Position numbers and translations under genes: made by a program. Below are positions 35,604 through 44,894 of a DNA stretch of 64,000 bases, in pieces (the first letter of the stretch is position 1; each line of letters begins with the position of its first letter). Source of the stretch: JANQMX01 sp965247175 (GTDB lineage Bacteria > Pseudomonadota > Alphaproteobacteria > Kiloniellales > DSM-21159); contig OZ252006.1 of NCBI GenBank assembly GCA_965247175.1, forward strand, positions 1,488,001 through 1,552,000. The letters run 5' to 3'. The notes under the pieces were generated by a model. That model was not told the DNA's origin, made no database searches, and saw only the letters and a program-made list of their open reading frames with translations.

Positions 35604-36974
35604 CTAAGTGACTGGTTTGAGGCGCCCCACGCAGAGGTGCCCAATCGGTACAATGAGCAGGGTGGCGATACCGACAAAAAGGAAAAGCAGCGGATAGCTG
35701 CCTGTTTCGGCAATCAGGGCGCTGCAGACAGCGAGCCCAAAGCTCCCTCCGAGCATCTGTATCGTCATGTTCATTCCACTGGCCTGCGCCCGCTTGTCTT
35801 CCGGCACGGCGTTCATCTGCACGCGCCGGATTGGAATGGCGATACTTGGCATGGATGCGCCCCAGATGATGAGAGGCGCCAGAGCCAGGAGGTAATTCTG
35901 CTGGGTCGTCGCCAGCGCCAAAAGAAGAACCGCAATGCCGTGAATGACGACCCCTGCGACCAGCGTCGCATGCGAACCGAAGCGATCGGTGCATTTTCCG
36001 CACACGACGGCCGTAACGAGTGTCGGCAGTATCGCCAAAGAGACGGCGACGCCTGACATGATGGGCGACTTGCCCAAGACGTCTTGGAAGTACTGGGCGG
36101 CAAACACAAAGACAGCGATCTTCTCGAGCTGAAAGAGCGCAAAGATGACGGCCCCGCCGCCAAACTCGGGGATTTTCAGGAGCGTCACGTCCAGAAGCGG
36201 TGCCGAATAGCTGAGTTCCCGGTGCAGAAACAGGACCAGCATCGCCACGCCCAGGACAAGAAGACCAAGCGTGGATGGCGCCGTCCACCCCCATGAGGGG
36301 CCTTGCATCACAAAGGTCACCAGACCGAAGAGGCCGACAATCAGAAAAGCCGGCCCCGTGAACTCCGGCCGCACAGCCGAACCGGAGGTCTTTCGTTGCT
36401 GCACGTCGTAGGACGAGGACCAGATAACCCACAATAGAATGGCGATACCGATGATGACTGGAATGCCTATCCAGAAAATCATGCGCCAGGATACGGTTTC
36501 AGTCAGCAAACCGCCGATCAAGGGACCGGACGCCATGAATATGCCGCCGACGGTGGTCTGGTAGCCAAAGGCCACCCCGCGCTTTTCCGGAGCGAAGGCG
36601 GTGGCGATCAGGGCGATCGATGTGGGGAAGATCAAAGCGGCCGCGACGCCCTGAAGAGCGCGCGCGGCGATGAGCATCGTGCCATCGCTCGCCGTCGCGG
36701 CAAGCAGCGAGGCAACGACGAAGAGCGCCGCGCCGGCGGAGAAGTAGGTCTTTCGGCTGAAGAGGTCGCCAAGCCGGCCGCCGACCGCGACGGCACAGGT
36801 GAAGCTCAACAGATAGGCATTGACCACCCAATGCGCCGACGAGACCGACAGCCCCAGCTCCTTGGTGATCGAAGGCAAGGACACGGCAACGATGGTCTCG
36901 TCCAGCACAATGAGCCCGAGCACGCCGCTCATCGCGCCGAGCAGCCACCATTGTCGTTGGTTCTCAGCAAACAC
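35604..36974 (-). CDS. MFS transporter, multidrug type (DHA2-like)
   Basis: A 456-residue membrane protein with about 14 helices, as in the EmrB/QacA drug:H+ antiporter branch. Motif A is seen as G-G-R-L-G-D-L-F-S-R-K in the loop after helix 2, and motif C-like glycines as G-P-L-I-G-G-L-L in helix 5. It starts at GTG. The gene lies between the two photolyase genes, convergent with the DUF2256 gene (four-base gap) and downstream of the Fe-S photolyase on the same strand, with 54 bases between. The substrate is unknown. Confidence 0.9.
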   Translation of the reverse strand: MFAENQRQWWLLGAMSGVLGLIVLDETIVAVSLPSITKELGLSVSSAHWVVNAYLLSFTCAVAVGGRLGDLFSRKTYFSAGAALFVVASLLAATASDGTMLIAARALQGVAAALIFPTSIALIATAFAPEKRGVAFGYQTTVGGIFMASGPLIGGLLTETVSWRMIFWIGIPVIIGIAILLWVIWSSSYDVQQRKTSGSAVRPEFTGPAFLIVGLFGLVTFVMQGPSWGWTAPSTLGLLVLGVAMLVLFLHRELSYSAPLLDVTLLKIPEFGGGAVIFALFQLEKIAVFVFAAQYFQDVLGKSPIMSGVAVSLAILPTLVTAVVCGKCTDRFGSHATLVAGVVIHGIAVLLLALATTQQNYLLALAPLIIWGASMPSIAIPIRRVQMNAVPEDKRAQASGMNMTIQMLGGSFGLAVCSALIAETGSYPLLFLFVGIATLLIVPIGHLCVGRLKPVT

Positions 36975-37028
36975 TCGCCTGGACCTTACCGGATGAAACG
37001 CCCGTGACCTCGAAGCCCCGACTGTAGT

Positions 37029-38555
37029 CTAGCGCAGAGCGTCCAGGAAAGCCGCCGCGCTTTCGCGATAGCCGGCCTGCTTGTCCTCGGCCATGCGGTC
37101 CCAGGTGCGGTAGATCTGGGCCAGGCGCGGGTTGCCGCGCAGCTTGTCTTCGTTGCGCGCCAAGAAGTCCCAATAGAGCGCGTTGAAAGGGCAGGCTCCC
37201 TCGCCTGTCTTGCGCTTCACGTCATAGGCGCAGCCGCCACAGTAGTCCGACATCTTGTTGATGTAGTTGCCGCTGGCGGCATAGGGCTTGGAGCCGAGCA
37301 GCCCGCCGTCGGCGAAAAGCGCCATACCGAGCGTGTTGGGCGCCTCCACCCACTCATAGGCGTCGGCATAGACCGCTAAGTACCATTCGTGCACAGCCTT
37401 GGGGTCGATGCCGGCCAGGAGCGCGAAGTTGCCGGTCACCATCAAGCGCTGGATGTGGTGGGCGTAGGCTTCTTCCTTGGTCTGGGTGACGGTGGCCCGG
37501 ATGCAGGCCATCTCCGTTTCAGCCGTCCAATAGAAGTCGGGCAGTGGCCGCGTGGCTTCGAAGAAGTTCCCTTCCACGTAGTCCGGCATCTTCAGCCAAT
37601 AGATCCCCCGCACGTACTCGCGCCAGCCGATGATCTGGCGGATGAAGCCTTCGGCAGCATTCAATGGCGTTCGCCCCGCACGGTATTCGGCCTCGACCCG
37701 CCGACAGACCTCCAAGGGATCGAGCAGCCCGGCGTTGATGTAGAGCGACAGCACCGAGTGATAGAGGAAGCGCTCGTCCGCCAGCATGGCGTCCTGATAG
37801 TCACCGAAGGACGGCAGCGCCTGTTCGAGGAACTGTTTAAGGGCCGCTTCCGCGCCCTCCGCGGTCACGGCGAACCAAAAAGGCTCCAGGTCGCCGAAGT
37901 GGTCCGGGAAGCGCTGCGCCACGAGATCGAGCACCGCTTGGGTGATCTCGTCGGGCTCTGCTCGGGCCGGGCTCGGCATGAAGAGGTCGGTCTTGGCCGG
38001 CTTGCGGTTCTCGGCATCGAAGTTCCAGCGGCCGCCTTCCGGCTCTCTGCCATCCATCAAGAGGCCGCTCTTGCGCCGCATCTCGCGATAGAAGAACTCC
38101 ATGCGCAGTTGCTTGCGGCCCTCGGCCCACTCGGCGAACTCCCCGCGTGAACAGAGGAAGCGATCATCGTCCAGAATCTCGACCGGCAGGCCGAAGCGCT
38201 CCGAGCAGCCCTCCATCGCCGCCCGCACGCGCCACTCGCCCGCTTCGGTGACCAGAACGCGCTCTGGCTTGTGTCGCGCGATCGCCCGCTCCAGCTCCCC
38301 GGTGAAGGAGCCGCGGTTGGCCGGCTCGTCGAGCCGCACGTAGTCGACCTCCCAGCCTTCCTGCCGCAGCCGCTCGGCGAAATGGCGCATGGCGGAAAAC
38401 AGGAGAGCGATCTTCTTCTTGTGGTGGCGGACATAGGTCGCCTCTTCGACGACCTCCACCATCAGCACCACGTCTTGCCCGCGCTCGGCGGCGACAAGCG
38501 ACGAAAGCGACAGCGATAGCTGGTCACCCAGAACAAGAACCAGATTTCTCGGCAT
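37029..38555 (-). CDS. phrB: Iron-sulfur bacterial (6-4) photolyase / cryptochrome
   Basis: A 508-residue member of the FeS-BCP class, whose characterised member PhrB repairs (6-4) photoproducts with light and binds FAD, a ribolumazine and a [4Fe-4S] cluster. The opening L-V-L-V-L-G-D-Q-L is diagnostic. The four cluster cysteines are present at about Cys351 (M-A-C-I-R), Cys439 and Cys442 (Y-C-G-G-C-A-Y) and Cys455 (G-A-C-P-F-N), almost the same spacing as in PhrB. H-H-I-Q-R-L-M-V-T-G-N-F marks the active site. No defect is seen. Confidence 0.94.
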   Translation of the reverse strand: MPRNLVLVLGDQLSLSLSSLVAAERGQDVVLMVEVVEEATYVRHHKKKIALLFSAMRHFAERLRQEGWEVDYVRLDEPANRGSFTGELERAIARHKPERVLVTEAGEWRVRAAMEGCSERFGLPVEILDDDRFLCSRGEFAEWAEGRKQLRMEFFYREMRRKSGLLMDGREPEGGRWNFDAENRKPAKTDLFMPSPARAEPDEITQAVLDLVAQRFPDHFGDLEPFWFAVTAEGAEAALKQFLEQALPSFGDYQDAMLADERFLYHSVLSLYINAGLLDPLEVCRRVEAEYRAGRTPLNAAEGFIRQIIGWREYVRGIYWLKMPDYVEGNFFEATRPLPDFYWTAETEMACIRATVTQTKEEAYAHHIQRLMVTGNFALLAGIDPKAVHEWYLAVYADAYEWVEAPNTLGMALFADGGLLGSKPYAASGNYINKMSDYCGGCAYDVKRKTGEGACPFNALYWDFLARNEDKLRGNPRLAQIYRTWDRMAEDKQAGYRESAAAFLDALR

Positions 38556-38954
38556 TGAACCTCACGGCGCGACGACTGCATCGCTCTGTACGACCCCAAG
38601 CCGCTCAAAACTCACTCGCGCAAAAAAATTTTATGGCCTGTCGTTGTCGGGCAGACGCGTGCAAAAGTTAACGAGAATTGTCCCAAAACCACAGTCCTGA
38701 ATTGCATTCACATTAGCATTCATGAGGCTTTGTCTACCTCTATCTGCATTTCCTGAAATCTAGGACAGATATAGATCGCAAATTCGCTACGTAATGGCGA
38801 AGTATTTGGATCACCGCTCTGATCGAATAGCTGGCACTCCAGCAGCACTACAGGCGATATTAACCGCACTTTAGATGGTTTACTGCTCTATTTGCCGCAG
38901 TCAGCGCACCGATACAAGGGTCGGCCGCCGTGACTGGCAAAGGAACATCACGTC
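38556..38954. other. Divergent promoter region, photolyase / chemoreceptor
   Basis: About 400 bases, AT-rich, between the leftward photolyase and the rightward chemoreceptor. At 38860-38882 there is an imperfect palindrome TTAACC ... GGTTTA, 70 bases before the chemoreceptor start. I cannot assign it to a regulator. AAAGGAAC precedes the chemoreceptor ATG. No gene is seen. Confidence 0.5.
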
Positions 38955-40967
38955 ATGAACAAGCTCAACGATATCCGAATCACAACGAAGACGTTTGGCG
39001 GCTTCGGCGTGGTGCTGCTGCTGCTGCTGCTCATTGGCGGCGGCGCGATTTTCGCCCTCAACGGCGGTAGCGAGACCTTTCAGCGCTATCGCGAATTGGC
39101 GCGGCAATCCAACGCCGTGGCCGATGTTGCGACCTACATGATGCAAACGCGGATCGGCGTGAAGGACTTCATCATCCGCGGTGACGAAGACGCCATCAGT
39201 CGAGTCCGCGAGTCGGAAAAGAGGGCGCACGAGGCCAAGCAAAAGGCGGAAGGCTTCATCAAGAGTGCCGAGAAGAAGGAGCGCTTGACGGCCGTAGACC
39301 AGGGCCTCACCGACTACGAGCTTGCCTTCGAGGAGGTCGTGGTACTGCAAGGACAGCGCAACGAACTGGTCCACGGCACCCTGGACATGGTCGGCCCGGA
39401 GATGCGCAAGAAGCTGAGCCAGATCATGGAGAGCGCTTACCGCGACGGCGATACGGAGGCCGCCTACCGGGCCGGTGTCGCGCAGGAGCATCTCTTGCTG
39501 GCGCGCCTCTATGTCATGAAGTTTCTGCTCGAGAACACCGAGACCGACTACGACCGGGCCTTGGTCGAGTTCGAGAAGTTGGCGTCTGCGGCCGAACGGA
39601 TGGAGATCGAGCTGCAAAACCCGACCCGCCGGCAGCTTGCCGACGGAGTGAAGCAGGACGTCGCGACTTACACCCAGGCCTTCGAGCAGGTGCATGGCAT
39701 CATCCAGGAGCGGAACGGCATCATCACCGATCGTCTCGACGCCATCGGTCCCGTGATCATGAATACGATCGGCGAAATGGTCGAGTTGGCCCACCAGGAG
39801 CAGGACATTTTGGGCCCCCAGGCGACAGCCGCCATTCAGAACGCCGTCATCACGGTGGTCGGTGCAGTCGTCGTGGCACTGCTCCTTGGTGTCGCAGCCG
39901 CTTGGCTGATCGGCACCGGCATCGCGCGCCCGGTCAACGCCATGACCCAAGCCATGCGGCGTCTGGCTGACGGCGACAAGACGATCGAGGTGCCGGCCGT
40001 CGGCCAGAAGGACGAGGTCGGCGAGATGGCTGAGGCCGTCCAGGTCTTCAAGACATCGATGATCGAGACCGAGCGCCTGCAGGCCGAGCAGGCCAAGGCC
40101 CAAGAGGCGCAAATCCAACGCGCCAAACGCCTGGAAGAGATCACCGCGAAGTTCGATGCGGCGGTCAGTCAAATGCTGCAGGGCGTTGCAGGCGCAGCCG
40201 AAGAGATGCAGGCGACCGCAAAGTCCATGTCGTCGATTGCCGAGGAGACGCGGACTCAGACCAGCACGGCGTCGAGCGCCTCCACGCAGGCTTCGTCAAA
40301 CGTGCAGACCGTGGCGACCGCTGCAGAAGAGCTGAGCAGCTCCATCAGTGAAATCGCGCGACAGGTGGAGCAGTCCGCCGGCACATCGCAACGTGCCGTC
40401 AATCAGGCAAACGAGACGCAAGAAACCGTCGGCCTGCTGTCGAAAGCGGCCGAACGCATCGGCGAAGTGATCAACCTGATCTCCGACATTGCCGAACAGA
40501 CAAACCTTCTGGCGCTCAACGCAACCATCGAGGCCGCCCGCGCCGGAGAGGCCGGCAAGGGCTTCGCGGTTGTGGCATCCGAGGTCAAGTCGCTGGCCAG
40601 TCAGACCGCCAAGGCAACCGAGGAGATCGCCCAGCAGGTCTCCGAGATCCAGGGCGCGACGGGCGGCGCCGTCGACGCAATCGAGCTGATCGCCAAGACC
40701 GTTGACGAGCTCAACGGGATCGCCAGTTCCATCTCTGCGGCGATCGAGGAGCAGACGGCGGCGACAGCGGAGATTGCCCGCAACGTCCAGGACGCGGCCA
40801 GCGGCACCGACCAGGTGAACGAGACGCTGGGTGCCGTGGACCAAAGCGCCGACGAGACCAACCGTGCGGCTGGCGAAGTCGTCGAGGCCGTCGGTGAGCT
40901 GACCCAGCAGACCGAAGGCTTGCGCCGGGAAGTCGATGAATTCCTGGACGACGTGAAGGCGGCCTAG
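38955..40967 (+). CDS. Methyl-accepting chemotaxis protein
   Basis: A 670-residue transmembrane chemoreceptor. Helix 1 is at about residues 15-34 and helix 2 at about 295-318. Between them is a roughly 260-residue all-helical ligand domain, of the size and character of helical bimodular (HBM) sensors. A HAMP domain follows (about 319-370), then a coiled signalling domain whose tip reads E-Q-T-N-L-L-A-L-N-A-T-I-E-A-A-R (near 515), the CheA/CheW contact. Ligand unknown. No C-terminal CheR-docking pentapeptide is seen. Confidence 0.93.
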   Translation: MNKLNDIRITTKTFGGFGVVLLLLLLIGGGAIFALNGGSETFQRYRELARQSNAVADVATYMMQTRIGVKDFIIRGDEDAISRVRESEKRAHEAKQKAEGFIKSAEKKERLTAVDQGLTDYELAFEEVVVLQGQRNELVHGTLDMVGPEMRKKLSQIMESAYRDGDTEAAYRAGVAQEHLLLARLYVMKFLLENTETDYDRALVEFEKLASAAERMEIELQNPTRRQLADGVKQDVATYTQAFEQVHGIIQERNGIITDRLDAIGPVIMNTIGEMVELAHQEQDILGPQATAAIQNAVITVVGAVVVALLLGVAAAWLIGTGIARPVNAMTQAMRRLADGDKTIEVPAVGQKDEVGEMAEAVQVFKTSMIETERLQAEQAKAQEAQIQRAKRLEEITAKFDAAVSQMLQGVAGAAEEMQATAKSMSSIAEETRTQTSTASSASTQASSNVQTVATAAEELSSSISEIARQVEQSAGTSQRAVNQANETQETVGLLSKAAERIGEVINLISDIAEQTNLLALNATIEAARAGEAGKGFAVVASEVKSLASQTAKATEEIAQQVSEIQGATGGAVDAIELIAKTVDELNGIASSISAAIEEQTAATAEIARNVQDAASGTDQVNETLGAVDQSADETNRAAGEVVEAVGELTQQTEGLRREVDEFLDDVKAA

Positions 40968-40997
40968 CCGGCCGAACGGTCCAGCCTTTCCAAAGAC

Positions 40998-41029
40998 AAT
41001 CGGCTCGGGCCGCGTGGCTCGAGCCGATT
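40998..41029. terminator. Bidirectional hairpin between convergent genes
   Basis: A perfect 10-base-pair stem (AATCGGCTCG / CGAGCCGATT) with a 12-base loop, centred in the 85-base gap between the chemoreceptor and the leftward Rap1a-like gene. Poor T-run, but the position fits termination from both sides. Confidence 0.6.
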
Positions 41030-41052
41030 ATCTGTTCACCTCACCTAACGGG

Positions 41053-41460
41053 CTACTGGCAGGGGAACATATCCGGCAGCATGCCTAGAACGGCATCCGC
41101 TGCGGGCATCTTGCTCCTCGGTCCGTAGTCCATGTGGATCCAGCGCATGTAAGCCCAACGCGCTTCGTCCGGCGTGTTTACCGTCGGCGGGCAGCCATTC
41201 TGCTTGCCGTCGAAGTGGCCGACCTCCTTCAGGGCATCGAGATAGCCGATGAGGTACTGCTCGCACTCGATCTCGAGCTGAGTTCCCCGTCGGCTGTCGT
41301 TGTCCGCCTGCTGGCAGGTCTGGAGCAGATCCTCTGCAGGATAGGTGTCATGCGTGAAGCTCTTTGCGTTCTGCGCCTCGCTGGTGGCGGCGCCATACAC
41401 GCCGCCCACAAGACAGAGCGAGAGCAGGATGGCAAGACGGTGTGTTCGCTTCATTTCCAT
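41053..41460 (-). CDS. Small exported Rap1a/Tai-like protein
   Basis: 135 residues with a signal peptide (basic M-K-R-T-H-R, hydrophobic core to about residue 29). The mature part contains L-L-Q-T-C, then I-E-C-E-Q-Y-L-I-G-Y-L-D-A-L, and ends with M-F-P-C-Q. Four cysteines and the C-x-x-Y-L-x-G-x-x-D-A pattern resemble the Rap1a/Tai fold, known from type VI immunity proteins but also common outside them. It lies 14 bases after the 12-haem cytochrome gene on the same strand, so it is probably a periplasmic accessory of that cytochrome. The start is M1 or M3. Confidence 0.7.
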   Translation of the reverse strand: MEMKRTHRLAILLSLCLVGGVYGAATSEAQNAKSFTHDTYPAEDLLQTCQQADNDSRRGTQLEIECEQYLIGYLDALKEVGHFDGKQNGCPPTVNTPDEARWAYMRWIHMDYGPRSKMPAADAVLGMLPDMFPCQ

Positions 41461-41474
41461 CTATCCTTCCTCTC

Positions 41475-43832
41475 TTACTCGCCGCTCTTTTCCTTGGCCA
41501 AGGCGTGAACCGCCTGGTCCATGACCGCCTGGTGCTCCAGGTTGTTGACGAACTTCGGCGAGTTCACCTGTGACCAGAGCTCTTCGTTGGTCATGTTCTG
41601 GTGGCAGCCCATGCAGAGGCCGGTGCGCTCCATCTTCTCACGCATATCCTGCGGCAGCGGACCGGTCAGCGGCCAATGCGAGCCGACCGTGACCAGCTGC
41701 TTGCCATCGCGCGTGACGATCTGGCTGAGATCGTGATCGAGCGAGGGGATCGGCTGTGACTGGAACTGCGTGTTGGACGGGATGGTCTCGCCGAACGCGG
41801 TCTCGAGATCGACCACGACGCCGTTCTCGTAGCCCCGCATGAAGCGGCCGTCGGAGATGCCGTAGCCCAAGGCCTTGGGATTGTCGTGGCAGCTCTCACA
41901 GGTCCGTGCGAGGCGGCCGGCCGTGTGCGGCTGGACGGCAGCGTGGTCGAGGCCCTTCGTGCCACCGGCATCCGGCGTCATCCAGGTCTTGTTGTGGACG
42001 ATCGTGTTGCCGTCCTTATCGATCACCGTGGTGATCACCTGGCAGCCCGGCATCAGCGGAGTCACCCGGCCCTCACCATTGATGCCCAGGGTCGGCTCCT
42101 CCCAGCGCAGGTAGGAGCGCGTCTCGGAGACCTTGCCGGCACTGGTCAGGCCGTTGGTGCCGAGCTCGGCATCCGCAGTCAGACCGTTGTCCTCGCGCGA
42201 GTTGGCATTGTGGATCCAGTCGATGTCCGTCTTTCCTTCGGAGTAGTCGACCGTGATGTGGCAACCGTAGCACTGCGGAGCCCAGTCGGCATGGCAGGCG
42301 TAGCACTCCATGGATTCCATGTGCTGGCCGACCGCGCCCATGGCCACCTTGGCAGCTTGGCTCTTCCAGGTGCCGTCCTGCGAGATCTGCTTCAGGACGG
42401 GAACTTGGAAGGTCAGGCCGGAGGCCGAGTGCATGAAGACGCTGGAGCCTTTCTTGACCACGTTGCCGAAGGGGTTGCCGCGGGTGGTCAGGAGGTAGCC
42501 GTCCTCGGGGTCGTAGACTTCGGCGAAGTACTGCTCGGCGGTGATGTCGTCTCCCAGGCCGCGGGCGGTCTGATCGATTTCTTCGCCGAACTCCTCACCG
42601 TGGCCGAGCGGCAGCTCCCAGGGGAACTTGGAAACGGTGCCGTGGCAATCCTCGCACTCGATCTCGACCTGGGCCAAGGTGGTGCCGAAGAGGTTGCCGT
42701 CGCCGTGCATGTCGATGGTCGTATGACAATCCTGGCACAGCATGCCGCCTTCCGGGTTGCCCGGCCGCGACTGGACCTGATGGTGCAGGTCGTCCTTGAT
42801 GAAGAGGTAGTTCTTGGTGTGCAGCTTGGGCTGCTTGCCGCCGGTCGGCGAATAGGGCGAGCCGTAGGGGAACTCCATGATTCCCTGGTAGCTCACGCCG
42901 ATGCGCTTGCCGCGGTTGTGGCAGGAGTTGCAGGTCTCGGTGGGAATACCGGAATAGGTGATCTCACCCACCGTCACCTTGGACTTGCGGCTGCCCTGCA
43001 TGCGGTGGACCAGCAGCTTGCCCGGCTGTTCTTTAGAGATCGTCGGGTCGCCGCCCTCATAGAGCCCCTCGTTGGAATAGGGCACATGGCAGGACGAGCA
43101 ACCGGCGCCGCGGAAGTCGCCGCGCTTCTCACGCCCGTTCACGCCGACATGGCAGCGCTGACACTGCTGGCGCGAATAGGTGATGCCGGCCAGGTTCGGA
43201 TGATCCGGAATTTCGTCGACGTTCACTTCCGGAACCTGCTTCATTTCTGAGGGCATCTGGTCCGGATGGGCAGCGATGAAAGCTGTCATGTACTCGATGT
43301 AGGCATCGGTGCCGACCACCGGAGTCGGGCCGTCTTCGTCGACCAGGTCATAGTTGCCCCAGACGACCTTATGATCGTCTTGCACACCCCAGGACCAGAG
43401 ATTGCCCTGCAGCTTGCCGGCTTCCGTGTTCATCAGAGACTTGGCGAGACGGTCGGCGTAGCCGGCGTGACACTGGCCGCAGGCCATGTCCGCCACCACG
43501 TTCGCGCCCGGGTCGGGATAGAAGGCGTGGGGGCCGCCAGCCTCGGACAGCTCGGTCAGCGTGCCTTGGTGGGCTTCCGCGGCCGTGGTCGCGTTGGGCG
43601 TGCCGCCGTGGCAAACGACGCAACCGGCCGGATCGCCGAAGTCGGCGCCCATGGCCTCGATCTGCTCGATCATGGGACCGTCGGTGAAGCGCTCGATTCC
43701 TTCATGGCAGGACAAACAGCCCTTTTCCGCCGCGACACTCGCCTCGACGGTCTTCAGTGTTGCGTCCTCAGCCGCTGCAAGAGCCGCGTGACCCATCAGG
43801 ATTGCCACCATCGGGAAGAGGAACCGCTTCAT
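41475..43832 (-). CDS. Secreted dodecahaem c-type cytochrome
   Basis: 785 residues with a signal peptide (M-K-R-F-L-F-P, about 21 residues) and twelve C-x-x-C-H haem motifs: CLSCH, CVVCH, CGQCH, CQRCH, CSSCH, CNSCH, CQDCH, CEDCH, CYACH, CYGCH, CESCH and CMGCH. Motifs 9 and 10 are only a few residues apart. No C-x-x-C-K motif and no membrane anchor are seen. The start at 43832 is chosen because GGAG lies upstream and a signal peptide begins there; the frame extends 168 codons further but that part overlaps the promoter and the regulator gene. I do not recognise the enzyme class. A periplasmic electron carrier or a reductase of an S or N compound are the options. Confidence 0.9.
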   Translation of the reverse strand: MKRFLFPMVAILMGHAALAAAEDATLKTVEASVAAEKGCLSCHEGIERFTDGPMIEQIEAMGADFGDPAGCVVCHGGTPNATTAAEAHQGTLTELSEAGGPHAFYPDPGANVVADMACGQCHAGYADRLAKSLMNTEAGKLQGNLWSWGVQDDHKVVWGNYDLVDEDGPTPVVGTDAYIEYMTAFIAAHPDQMPSEMKQVPEVNVDEIPDHPNLAGITYSRQQCQRCHVGVNGREKRGDFRGAGCSSCHVPYSNEGLYEGGDPTISKEQPGKLLVHRMQGSRKSKVTVGEITYSGIPTETCNSCHNRGKRIGVSYQGIMEFPYGSPYSPTGGKQPKLHTKNYLFIKDDLHHQVQSRPGNPEGGMLCQDCHTTIDMHGDGNLFGTTLAQVEIECEDCHGTVSKFPWELPLGHGEEFGEEIDQTARGLGDDITAEQYFAEVYDPEDGYLLTTRGNPFGNVVKKGSSVFMHSASGLTFQVPVLKQISQDGTWKSQAAKVAMGAVGQHMESMECYACHADWAPQCYGCHITVDYSEGKTDIDWIHNANSREDNGLTADAELGTNGLTSAGKVSETRSYLRWEEPTLGINGEGRVTPLMPGCQVITTVIDKDGNTIVHNKTWMTPDAGGTKGLDHAAVQPHTAGRLARTCESCHDNPKALGYGISDGRFMRGYENGVVVDLETAFGETIPSNTQFQSQPIPSLDHDLSQIVTRDGKQLVTVGSHWPLTGPLPQDMREKMERTGLCMGCHQNMTNEELWSQVNSPKFVNNLEHQAVMDQAVHALAKEKSGE

Positions 43833-44020
43833 CCTAATCTCCATCTCATCCGGGGCCCGCTGCGGTGGCACGTCGTGCGCCACGCCGGGCAGCGAGTCCC
43901 ATTCCCAAGCTAACGCTGTCATTTCCGCGCCACCCTGACTTCGGTCAGGAATTTCCGATTCCGTTCTCGGCCGACTTTGTCTCGGCCCAACTTTGGAACT
44001 TTTGTCGAAGGCCGTTCGCG

Positions 44021-44038
44021 CCTTGACCCATCTCAAGG
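44021..44038. promoter_or_regulatory. Crp/Fnr-type palindrome
   Basis: CCTTGA-N6-TCAAGG, a perfect 6-6-6 palindrome containing the family core TTGA-N6-TCAA. It sits in the 320-base divergent region, about 115 bases before the regulator start and 190 bases before the cytochrome start. The adjacent Crp/Fnr gene makes auto- and cross-regulation likely (inference). The rest of this gap (43833-44152) shows no gene. Confidence 0.72.
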
Positions 44039-44152
44039 TCCACGCCGCGACATAACAGCATTCTCGTGTGCAAGAATCGGGCGCGGGCCATCCAAGGCCA
44101 TCACCAACGAAGCGCACCGAATCAAATGACCGAGAGGTAAGAGCGGGGTTGG

Positions 44153-44893
44153 ATGGCGTCGGAACGAACAGCGTTCGCAGTGCGTGAGGAAACGGCGGAC
44201 TGCGCTCCCTTCGCGCTTCGCGGTATTCCGTCGGACCAGGAAGACAGCCGCGACAGGCGTGTTTCCCTGCAGCGCGGCGAGCGGCTGCGCGCCGGCTGCC
44301 TGAAGCTTTGGCGCGTGATCGACGGGCTGGTCGCACTCGGCTTCTTGCTGCCTGACGGCCGCCGGCAGATCGTCTGCCTCTCCACGCCCGGCGACGTGGT
44401 CTGTCCGGTCTCCACGCAAGCCGTCGGTGATATCTGGGTCGAAGCGCTGACGCCGAGCGAGCTGGAGGAGATCGACCTCGCCGCCCAGCAGCGCAACATC
44501 GGACGGGACCCAGACCTCACTGCCGCCCTCTTCGGTATGGTGCACCAGCAGGTCAAATGCGCCTCCGCCCACCTCGTCACCCTGGGCCGGCTGGACGGCA
44601 TGGAGCGCGTCTGTCTCTTTCTCGCCGACATGGCGTGGCGAGTCGGCCAGGACACGCCAGGTGGCCGGCGGGTGCACCTGCCGCTCAGCCGTGAGGACAT
44701 TGCCGACTACCTCGGGCTCAATGCGGAAACCGTGAGCCGCATCTTCAGTCGGGTGAAGAAAGCCAAGCTCGCGATTTTCCTCTCTCCCACCGACTACCTG
44801 GTTACGGACATGGCCGCCCTGGAACGGCGTGCGCCGATTGGCCCGACCCATCGGCCGGCAACGCCGCAAGACGGCGCGGAAAGGCAGTTCTGA
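44153..44893 (+). CDS. Crp/Fnr-family transcription regulator
   Basis: 246 residues. A cupin-like effector domain (L-Q-R-G-E-R-L, L-S-T-P-G-D-V-V) is joined by a long dimer helix to a winged helix-turn-helix with L-S-R-E-D-I-A-D-Y-L-G-L-N-A-E-T-V-S-R. The E-x-x-S-R recognition helix predicts binding to TTGA-N6-TCAA. Only one cysteine (about Cys17) lies in the N-terminal part, so an FNR-type [4Fe-4S] cluster is unlikely; a haem- or NO-sensing DNR-like role or cAMP binding remain possible. The stop is one base before ccmF, so it leads the haem-lyase operon. Confidence 0.9.
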   Translation: MASERTAFAVREETADCAPFALRGIPSDQEDSRDRRVSLQRGERLRAGCLKLWRVIDGLVALGFLLPDGRRQIVCLSTPGDVVCPVSTQAVGDIWVEALTPSELEEIDLAAQQRNIGRDPDLTAALFGMVHQQVKCASAHLVTLGRLDGMERVCLFLADMAWRVGQDTPGGRRVHLPLSREDIADYLGLNAETVSRIFSRVKKAKLAIFLSPTDYLVTDMAALERRAPIGPTHRPATPQDGAERQF

Positions 44894-44894
44894 G

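Noticed and set aside
41886..43250. 454-codon plus-strand frame opposite the cytochrome gene
   Set aside because: Composition is Val/Ala/Gly/Asp-biased without motifs; the true strand carries most of the C-x-x-C-H motifs here.
43833..44336. N-terminal extension of the 12-haem cytochrome frame (168 codons)
   Set aside because: It overlaps the Crp/Fnr gene and the promoter palindrome, has no ribosome-binding site, and would place the clear signal peptide in the middle of the protein.
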